The translations under genes were made by a program, and so were the position numbers. A stretch of 15,948 nucleotides of DNA from Podaxis mareebaensis (Eukaryota; Basidiomycota; Agaricomycetes; Agaricales; Agaricaceae). How positions within the stretch are numbered: the first letter of the stretch is position 1; every line of letters begins with the position of its first letter. Of the stretch, positions 9,076-15,948 are shown one piece after another. Location: the NCBI GenBank assembly GCA_018524725.1, contig JAEUWP010000250.1:1-15948 (forward strand). The letters are read 5' to 3'. The notes below the pieces were generated by a model that ran no database searches, was not told where the DNA came from, and was given only the letters and a program-made list of their open reading frames with translations.

Positions 9076-10885
9076 CTACACAGCTAACATGGTAATTACA
9101 TAAACTAGAAGGAAGGTGAGCCACTTATTCAAAAACAAAGTCATTTACTTGATGCCTACCTCGTCCTCGTGTTAGGTAGATGCCCAGAGACACGTAGGTA
9201 CTTGGCAACAGAGTGTACTAGGCAACAGGTCAACGAAGGTCCAGCAAATGGGATTTGAGTACAGTACGCACTGTTAATAAGTGAACCAGTGTTGAAATCC
9301 TAATATAATTGGGTATAAGTGGAGAATGGTGGCAAGGATTCTGGAACCACTGCATACCATAAAACGAGGCCCGTACTCACGGTCCAGTAGATCAGAGCTC
9401 GAATGACGCGTATAGTCCCTCCACTTTGGCACGCGATGGGAATGAGTCTATGATGCCAAGGAGAGACAGATTCCATGAGGACACGCACTGTTTGCGGACT
9501 CCCCGACTTCGGCGATATAACAAACAAATCATTGTCCCAGCAATAAAACCATCTGAGATTATCTTGAGGATATATGCCAAAATCAGCCAGATCTATCCAT
9601 TCGACGGTGTCAGAAACAATCACAGGGTTTTGGACGAAGAGCGCACTCGATTGACCAATGTCTCAGGGAAACACGGGACTTCAACCCTACATCCACATTT
9701 GTAAGCAAAATCCCCTTTACGTGCCGAATGCTTAATGACGAGACTGACATTCCATGAAGGTATACTGCATTAAGGGAGAACTCAGAAGGATGCTGAAGAT
9801 CCCGACAGGAATAAACTCACTCAGATTGCAAACTGGCATTCATGGGGCGGTTAGGGAAGACAACAAAGCTAGAGCCATTCAACCAGCCTACCCGTTGAGA
9901 CGATATATGGAATGAACTGGATGAAATTAGACTCGACTTTATATGTTTTGTACGATGACATACCGCGAGGATGGCTAAACGTTTCTTCTCTGAAACTAGG
10001 ATTGCAGTCAAGCTTAATAGAGACTGAGATGGTGAACACCGCACATCGCCACACACGCAAAATAAAAAATCTATCACAAAGTTCACGTGAGTAGACGAAA
10101 GATAGCAAGCTTTTGCCACTTGCAGCTCAACAAGTGCACAACACAACTCCTGAAGTCGAAAAAGGCTCGGAAAATTCCAGGTGAAATAAGAGCCAGCAAA
10201 CACGTACTACGGTGGCAAGTACCGCCTGGGACAAACTGTCAGCCTCGGAAACAAAAGGGCAATGATCGAACACACTCTATAAGTCCTTCAAACCCAACTA
10301 GTGAGTAAATAAACGTGATCCGAAGGAGGGGCTTACCAATGGCTGCACCATAGAAACTCATGAGTGTCCATCCCGACCCCTCGGAGGATTAACAGATAAT
10401 ACACCAGCCCCACCGTCCAGGTAAAACCCATCACATCGACCTGGGGATTCAGATGAGTGGAGCGAGATTATGCAGAGGAGGATACTTTGTCACTGACAGC
10501 CCATACGGTACCTATCTACGTGAACATGGAGCCTCAGCATCTGGCGACGCGAAGATACAAGGAAGACTTACGAAAGCTTTGAAGGCCAGGGTATCTTCAG
10601 GGTATGATCGAAAATACCACACCATCTGGTTGCACGATACACCGAACAGCCTGTGACAAGCGAATCAGCGTCGATAAACGGGAAGGGCCAGCGTAAGCCT
10701 CATCATCGAGGTCCTAACACGGCGGAAGGAGAAGAGCCGGCGGCTGATAACATTGACGAAACTCACACATATGCGAAGCTTCCTCCGATACCCATCACCC
10801 CATAAAATGCATGCACGTCATACAGCGAGCCGATTTCATAGTTCGAATTTGAAGGCACGACTGGGACAGACGGTGGTATAGACAT
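9076..10885 (-). pseudogene. DUF6534-family membrane protein gene, probably decayed
   Basis: The family comprises multi-span membrane proteins of unknown function that are expanded in mushrooms. Recognisable parts in order: exon 10885-10767 (start MSIPPSVPVVPS, then a first membrane segment); exon 10650-10572 with LFGVSCNQ and YFRSYPED, the family's typical N-terminal loop; a FFILRVWR motif at 10043-10084 (usual FFxxRVW); exon 9592-9489 with the WLILAYILK membrane segment, SDGFIAG and YRRSRGVRK (usual xADxLIAG..LxxSRTGxRK); exon 9423-9358 with IRALIYWTVSTGLV (usual xxTINTGLLT); then short pieces to about 9076. Plausible introns are 10651-10766, 9424-9488 and 9300-9357. The middle (about 9600-10540) gives frames with stops, for example a TAA soon after a TVWAV segment. 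I therefore call it a pseudogene, but a working gene with introns I failed to find is possible. Confidence 0.6.
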
Positions 10886-12509
10886 TGTCGTTGAATGTGG
10901 CTGATGTGATCCAAGCTCTGGCTATAGAGGACGAGTCGCTACGTTGGCAGGTTCTGAGAAGCGGAAGAATGAGAAGGCCGAACAATTGCGTTCAAGCATG
11001 TGCGCTCGTGAGACACATTTTATATGGTACTTCTGGCACTGCCCTAAGTCAGCTCTACAACCACGTCAGGGTTGACAAACATGACGGTAGTTATCAACTC
11101 AAACGGCATGAAAGCCTGTCCATCGTCTGTCATCTCTTACAGTACATACCTGCAAGAAGACAAAGGTTCCGTAGACACAGCGGCCGGACCCTGGGTAATA
11201 CATGTCCTATGCAAACGGTTGAGCGCTGTCAGTTTCATAAATGATTGGCTCATTTACGTTTTGGTTTACTGCGATTCATGAGTCCCAAAGCAGAAGTTCA
11301 TCCTTGCATTAGCTGACTGTCAGCTGGTGCGAAGCGATGTTAACCACCTGGGCAACTATCATCATTTACCCACCTTTTGGCTCGCTATATTCATCCCTCT
11401 CCATCCGGCTTTTCTTCTTCCAAGTATTCAGGTTGTCTGAGGCCCCCAGCATGCCGAAAGAGGATGACACAAAGCATGCCGCCCGTTTGGGGCTAACGGC
11501 TTACAACTCCTTCCCGTCGGACGATTCAGAGCCTAGGAACTTCCCGCGGTGTAAAAGGAAGAGTTTATACTTTTGGTACAAATACCTTGATAAAGGTCGG
11601 ATCCGAGATGTGATTACTTTACACACCCCGGATATGCGCTAGCCAAGCAGCCAGTACGGACTCCCAGCCTTCAGTTACGTAGCGACAGAAGCACGATTGG
11701 TCATGCTACGAGCAACATACGATCATTGAATGATGTGATGAAGGGCTACCAAAAAGCAACAGGGGTCCAAAGGGAAAACGACGGTGGTGTCCCACGACAA
11801 CGTTACTGGTCCCGTCCCAGGACTTGTTGAAGGGTAGGAAAACAGCCGAACGCGGGAGGAAACGCTGAGGAAACTCAAAAAGAATTGGAAATGAAAGTGA
11901 AAGCGCCACGTGATGCCAGTTATGGGGGTATACCCCAATTCTGGACAGCCTCTTTTAAAGAATAGTCTACTCGAAAATACAGAGAACCCCTACGTTGCTG
12001 GGACGATCGCTGTGGCTTCACCTAGCACTTGCCGATCCCCAGCTGGCTCAGTGAGGCTATTGCCGCCAACTTTTATGGATAAATCATTAGGTTGGTCGCC
12101 AGATGGTATGGACTTATGCCTCAGGGCGCACGTTCAATGGAAGCCGAATTGCACTAGCCCGATCCCCAAAAACTTGACCCAGACTGAATGAGAACCTCGA
12201 GCGCTACTCAGAATTCCAACTTAATCCATATCGGCACCTGATTATGAGATCGGTCCTACTGCGGGTGTGCCGGTCGCCGGAGCTGGTATGTACATACGGT
12301 ATTAACGTGAGTCAGTAACCGCAGTGACGTGATGGCAATAGACAGTTGCGAGCGGATAGCGCAGGTGGTATATGCATGCTTCAGAGTGAGACAGGGGGTG
12401 TCCGGTGTCGTCATGTCTTAACTTATCAAAACCCGACTTCTCCTGAATCCCACAAGATTATTCACAATACAAGCAACGCAGTACGGAAAATTGATACACA
12501 TTATTCATT
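10886..12509. other. Gene-free or unrecognised intergenic region
   Basis: CpG content is normal, unlike the block to the left. Several frames of 60-120 codons exist on both strands, but none shows a domain, a plausible exon chain or a conserved motif I recognise. The longest ends at 11244 and at 11642 on the plus strand. Small perfect palindromes occur at 11311-11325 and 11925-11936. A gene with many short exons could be missed here. Confidence 0.5.
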
Positions 12510-13373
12510 TCAAGCCCGTTTTGCCTCCTCCTTTTCCTCTTGGGTGGGGAATGCTGAGAAATAATCTTTGAGTTTGTCCATTGGGGCAGCAAGGAATCCA
12601 GCCAAAGTCTCATATGGAGGCTTATCAGGAGCATTTGGATGGGGCCTGGACATCCACGAAGGGTCGTCACAAAATCAAGTGCTGGAATATTTGACTAGCA
12701 TACCTGGTAGGAACGAATTTCTTCGTCTTCTTGAAGCTCTGTGCTGCTTCCTTGCTTCCCTCCGGACTAATAGCTTTCTCGAGCAGCGGGAGATCTTCGT
12801 TCTCCTCGCTCTCATTGTGAGGTCTCAGATGATCCATGACATCCTGCAAGACTACGGCATGCTCGGACGTCCCAGGAGTAAGATTTTCGAGCTCGGATAA
12901 TCTTTCTTTGACATACTATAGCAGGATTCATCACCTGCCAGGAGCACGGAAGTCAGTGATTTACCTGATGGTCGGAACGATCCTTGTCAGCGAGCTCCTT
13001 TCCCTTAACCCCAAGATGTTTCTCCAAGAGAGGATAAACGACAAGTTCTTCGCCTACAGCATGTCTTGCGATCTCCCAGGTGAGGAGGCGAGACCAACGA
13101 GCTTGTGCCTCAGCATCTCCCTGGTTTTTTGCGTATTCGTTGTAGTACGAGTACATCTGCAAGCTATTGTCAGTACGGCATATTCACCTACGATATGTAA
13201 CTGCACACCTCATTGTGGTCATCCCTGATGGTCTCTTTGAGCGTGGTTCCTTGAATGGTGGCCATCTTTCTCGAAACCTGTAGGTTAATAGGCGCTAAAG
13301 GGCGCCTGAGAACGACTGAAAGAGATGCGGTGGCGCGCGTACGCGCTAGGGATCGAGTGATACTGAGAAACAT
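12510..13373 (-). CDS. Hemerythrin-like HHE cation-binding domain protein
   Basis: Exons are 13373-13209, 13156-12965, 12915-12704 and 12645-12510, giving 234 residues. The introns are 52, 49 and 58 nt (GTGTGC...CAG, GTAAAT...TAG, GTATGC...CAG), and all joins keep one frame. The HHE fold is a four-helix bundle that binds two metal ions, usually iron. Candidate ligands are visible in order: DDH53NE, RH87xxGEE92, H102, SDH118Q, and DH148LRPH152NESEE157. Residues 1-36 are rich in Arg, Ser and Ala with no acidic residue, which resembles a mitochondrial presequence. A second Met at residue 37 (MATIQ) could give a cytosolic form. Fungal homologues are mostly uncharacterised, with oxygen, NO or iron handling proposed. 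The gene is divergent from the OPI3 homologue, with 266 bp between start codons. An in-frame upstream ORF ends 6 nt before the ATG. Confidence 0.9.
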
Positions 13374-13639
13374 TGCCGCCTACGATAGTGAGAGTCGTTC
13401 CTGCTCTTTAACCTCTCGAACGGTGACCTCATCGGTGGGGAAAGAGCTAAGGATGATGTCCATGACGTCAACCAGGGTCTTGACATAGAGGGCAGATCAC
13501 CTTTCCAAGGTGGATAAGGGTGGATAATCACACCCATCACATGATTTAAGTATATGCTGACTAAGCCTCGCGGCGTCCACGTCGGCGGCAGGCAACAAAA
13601 ACCTCTGGCTCCAGTGCACGAATACGACACGACACAGCC
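13374..13639. promoter_or_regulatory. Shared divergent promoter of the HHE and OPI3-type genes
   Basis: The 266 bp between the two start codons must hold both promoters. Visible elements are a perfect palindrome TGACGTCA (CRE/ATF-type bZIP site) at 13463-13470; two GGTGGATAA copies at 13509-13517 and 13519-13527; an E-box CACATG at 13538-13543, about 97 bp upstream of the methyltransferase ATG; and a weak TATA-like tatatg near 13551. In yeast, phospholipid genes including OPI3 are controlled by Ino2/Ino4 through CATGTG-containing elements. Whether this E-box has that role here is inference. Confidence 0.55.
13380..13463 (-). other. Upstream ORF of the HHE gene (27 codons), in frame
   Basis: An ATG at 13463 opens a 27-codon frame rich in Glu and Val that stops with TAG at 13382-13380. 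That is two codons before the main ATG and in the same frame. It may be a translated upstream ORF, or a remnant or alternative 5' exon, since ctatcgTAG could also serve as a splice acceptor. Whether it is inside the transcript is unknown. Confidence 0.35.
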
Positions 13640-14441
13640 ATGGCGGACAAGCTGAACAATATTATTTCTTTCTTTCTCGACAACACATCTTTTGACAAAA
13701 AGTCCCTTCTTATCTCTCTTGCATCTATTACATTCAACCCAACGGCGTGGAACATCGTTGCTCGCAACGGTTAGTATCCACCCCATCGCCACCAGTTGTG
13801 CCTATTATTAACGCACTCTTCCTTCCCAGAATACCGCAACAAAACTATCACTCGCCTGTTCAATAACAACCCTCGCCACGGTTGCTACTTCCTCGCAGTC
13901 CTCATCTTCTCTTTCGGCATCCTCCGCGACTCGCTTTACCACCAAGCTCTTGCAGACCAACCTAGCGTGCCTCTCCTCCCTGAACCTTACGCCACCTATG
14001 TTCCAGTTGCCTTGTTCGCCTTGGGCCAGCTTTTCGTCGTCACATCGACTTGGGCCCTAGGCATTACCGGAACTTTCTTGGGTGACTATTTCGGTATCCT
14101 AATGGATCATAGGGTAACTGGGCACGTGACACAATCATTACCACCCGCTTAGCGAACTCAATTCATGATTTAATGATATACAGATTCCCGTTCAATGTGC
14201 TGAATGACCCGATGTATGTCGGAAGCACTCTCTCCTTCCTCGCCACTGCTCTCTGGTGCGAGAAGCCAGCTGGTCTTCTTATCACCCTCTATGTTTGGAT
14301 CGTTTATGTCATCGCACTCCGCTTTGAAGGGTAGGCTTCCTTGGCTTGTTTCACATACTTTCGTTGACCTCCCTCGTCAGACCGTTCACCGCGATGATCT
14401 ACATGAAACGCGCTAGCCAGAGTGCTAAAAAGTCCTCCTAA
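13640..14441 (+). CDS. OPI3: Phospholipid N-methyltransferase (OPI3/PEMT type)
   Basis: It catalyses the last two S-adenosylmethionine-dependent methylations from phosphatidyl-monomethylethanolamine to phosphatidylcholine in the ER membrane. Exons are 13640-13769, 13830-14121, 14184-14330 and 14381-14441, giving 209 residues, close to the usual 200-205 of fungal Opi3. Hydrophobic segments lie at about residues 22-42, 60-80, 98-125 and 155-185. Family signatures are the LGDYFGILM stretch, VTGFPFN (139-145) with the following DPMYVGST, and RFEGPFT near residue 190 close to the C terminus. The C terminus is basic and Ser/Lys-rich (KKSS). The introns are 60, 62 and 50 nt. The second needs a GC donor (GCACGT) to keep VTGFPFN; using the nearby GTAACT instead leads to a stop within eight codons. 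The start ATG is the first in frame and gives a normal N terminus. Confidence 0.95.
14122..14183 (+). other. OPI3: GC-AG intron of the OPI3 homologue
   Basis: The exon ends ...GTAACTGG at 14121, the intron starts GCACGT and ends atatacAG at 14183. Joining yields GTA ACT GGA TTC CCG TTC AAT, that is VTGFPFN, which is conserved in the family. GCACGT equals the common fungal donor GTACGT with one T-to-C change. No GT donor nearby gives an open frame. Confidence 0.8.
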
Positions 14442-15076
14442 TTCTCTCTCTAACTTTCCTGGGCTAATGCTCTGTCTCCGGTTTGCATGACTTGCCACAA
14501 CTTTTCCTTTCACCCATCCACCCACTCATACCCACATGCATAGCTAGACTCTCATCAGTTGCTCTGTTGTTTCGTAAGGGATTTCCTTTGATTTCTTCGC
14601 ATATCCTCGGGCTTCAACGTCCAACCCTCCATCTGGATAGATGGCATTATTGTAGCCTTAGTGCTTGTTTAATTCATAGATGCCCTACTTTCCACTTAGC
14701 TGAGTGAGGCGAGGTTGTGATGTGCCACGTAGCACATTCGCTATATCGTTTGGTAATAGATATATATATCAGTCAATCCGAAGTTATGGCGGAGACAAGG
14801 CATCTTGCATTTATTACCATGATGTTCACCCAACGCTGTGAGTCTATGGCGGTGAACATGGCTTGGGTTTAGTTTTGCGTCTTCCCAGCTCTTCCCTCGG
14901 TCGCACTGCCCCGAGATGCAGGAAATTGCAAATCGCTCGGAATATACGATCAATAACAATCTTCGTTGACAACTCAGCCAATCATCACGGGCTCAATTGT
15001 ACGTTCCATACGCCTTGCATCCCAACTCTGCCCATGCATGTCTAAGGAATACAAGTTCTAGTAGACGCATGATGCT
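14442..15076. other. 3' flank of the OPI3 homologue, nothing recognised
   Basis: This holds the 3' untranslated region of the methyltransferase and intergenic DNA. There is a pyrimidine-rich stretch to about 14600, then mixed sequence with a (TA)n-like tatatatat near 14760. I saw no convincing coding frame, tRNA or repeat. Confidence 0.5.
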
Positions 15077-15421
15077 ACACATGACTTCTCGGCTCATAAC
15101 CCTCCACCTCCTTGCTTCCCTAGTATTCACTCGCAACCGGATCATTGAGGCCGCCACTTGTTGGGCACTTCCTCTCGTAATGACAACCCCCCACCGATCT
15201 TCCGGATAAAGACCCGTGGGAGCTGGAGAATCTGAGCTCAGGCTTGTACGGAGAAAATCGAAGGTGCTAGGTTCTTTCTCTCCCGATCTAATGGACGAGA
15301 CGACCACAAGCGATTCCTCACGAGGCTTGTGTACCAACTGGCGACTTATCACACGGAGTACCAATACTGCTGTTGGAAGAAACGAATCACGGAGATCCGG
15401 CAATTGGCACAAGCTGGATAG
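15077..15421 (+). pseudogene. NACHT/NLR-type NTPase fragment, frameshifted
   Basis: Four short frames follow one another in the order of a fungal NACHT domain start: HNPPPPCFPS (15077-15124), then TRNRIIEAATCWA from 15129 (usual PPxCxPGTR...xWA), then NPPPIFRIK (15185-15211; usual PPIFWIKGP), then PVGAGESEL from 15213, a Walker A motif with Glu in place of the catalytic Lys (usual GPVGAGKSA), then RFFLSRSNGRDDHKRF and LVYQLA to the TAG at 15419-15421 (usual FFFSRxxxxRxDxxRLxxTxAYQLA). Each step needs a frame change, consistent with small indels. The effector N terminus and the repeat C terminus are absent. In intact relatives the domain is a STAND NTPase of non-self recognition or cell-death pathways. 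This copy cannot act. Confidence 0.72.
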
Positions 15422-15948
15422 CTCGACAAATTCAGGAGTTATTCGTTTGCCGTGACAATAAATTGCGAAATTGGGCAGGGAAATGAGCGAAGAAATTACA
15501 GTCATCAGGCGGTCCCTGAGGCACCATCAGTCCTTGAGACACTTGATTATTCCTGCACCTCCTGTTCCGTACTCGTGTGTCAAAAACTTCTTAAAAAATA
15601 GTAACACATTGGTAATGCATATATTAAAAAAATTAAAGCACTCGACTGAATCGATCTCGAAGATCATGTGTCTGACCATCCACTTTTGAGTCGAAAATGC
15701 TCATTTCGTGAGTTCCTTGGTGTAAAATCCTGAAAAAAAAAATTACTATACCACTTACACTTAGAAACACAATCTGGAAGTATTCTAAGCATCATACTAT
15801 CCCTCAACTCGATTTCGGTGTTGTGGAGGGAGGATCATTGATAAGATGATGTCACATCACATAGTTCCATTTTGTGTTATGAACTCAGTAAATGTTCGCT
15901 TTACATTTACTAATTATGTTTTCATTTTATTTGTCTCTTGTTTTGTTT
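15422..15948. other. AT-rich right end, nothing recognised
   Basis: Beyond the NACHT scrap the sequence becomes increasingly AT-rich, with A and T runs (about 15590-15640 and 15733-15742). The continuation of a NACHT domain could not be followed. No gene, RNA or repeat was recognised. Confidence 0.45.

Noticed and set aside
9156..9211. Frame ending ...HLPNTRTR that resembles the DUF6534 C-terminal NSLLATLN..R pattern
   Set aside because: A neighbouring frame (LPSTYVSLGIYL, about 9180) and a later piece (VYVITMLAV, ending near 9076) fit the family order at least as well, so the C terminus was left undecided.
10835..10855. tRNA B-box-like gttcgaattt
   Set aside because: No matching A box, acceptor stem or anticodon arm could be folded around it.
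10885..11244. 119-codon plus-strand frame
   Set aside because: No motif or exon neighbours recognised; it starts where the DUF6534-type gene begins on the other strand and is probably chance.
11337..11642. 101-codon plus-strand frame rich in charged residues at its C terminus
   Set aside because: Nothing recognisable and no supporting exons. A small unknown gene cannot be excluded but is not supported.
13346..13792. 148-codon minus-strand frame across the divergent promoter
   Set aside because: It overlaps the first exons of both well-supported genes in the wrong frame or strand.
14822..14859. Inverted repeat ATGTTCACC...GGTGAACAT with a 20-nt loop
   Set aside because: Arms are only 9 bp, with no T run or gene end that would make it a terminator, and no RNA-gene context.
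14993..15505. 170-codon minus-strand frame
   Set aside because: It is antisense to the NACHT remnant. The plus strand carries the family motifs, the minus frame none.

Overview
The window looks like nuclear DNA of a basidiomycete, most likely an agaricomycete. The evidence is (i) protein-coding genes split by 48-65-nt introns with GT/GC...AG ends, (ii) an 18S rDNA fragment whose readable parts match the agaricomycete 18S sequence as I remember it, (iii) traces of DUF6534 and NACHT/NLR families that are expanded in mushrooms, and (iv) strong CpG loss confined to repeats, as expected of methylated transposon DNA. No database search was possible, so family names rest on motif recognition.

Left part (1-8939) is a CpG-depleted repeat block. 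Positions 1-6292 hold the 5' portion of a non-LTR retrotransposon (LINE) on the minus strand. From its 5' end (right) to the window edge (left) it has: a leader with degenerate duplications (4995-6292); an ORF1 with a CCHC zinc knuckle, split by three apparent spliceosomal introns (3674-4994); a tandem array of about twelve 156-bp units (1645-3495); and ORF2, beginning with an APE-type endonuclease (1454 down to 1). The reverse transcriptase would lie beyond the left edge. ORF1 and ORF2 are broken only by TGA stops. Directly upstream and in the same orientation is a decayed 5' part of an 18S rRNA gene (6293-7288), cut at a highly conserved site. Then come 1.65 kb with no CpG at all (7289-8939), possibly rDNA spacer.

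From about 8940 CpG returns to a normal level. Positions 9076-10885 (minus) carry a multi-exon DUF6534-type membrane-protein gene that I could not assemble intact and that is probably decayed. Positions 10886-12509 contain no gene I can support.

The gene core is a head-to-head pair: a hemerythrin-like HHE-domain protein with four exons (12510-13373, minus) and a phospholipid N-methyltransferase of the OPI3/PEMT type with four exons (13640-14441, plus). They share a 266-bp intergenic region. The methyltransferase completes phosphatidylcholine synthesis in the ER. The HHE protein may bind iron and has an arginine-rich N terminus that could send it to mitochondria. A shared promoter is inferred; a shared pathway is not shown. 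Downstream, 15077-15421 (plus) is a frameshifted scrap of a NACHT/NLR gene, followed by AT-rich DNA to the end.

The most unusual observations are the sense-strand introns inside a retrotransposon ORF1, the 156-bp satellite-like array between its two ORFs, the LINE-18S junction, the sharp CpG boundary near 8940, and a GC-AG intron in the OPI3 homologue.
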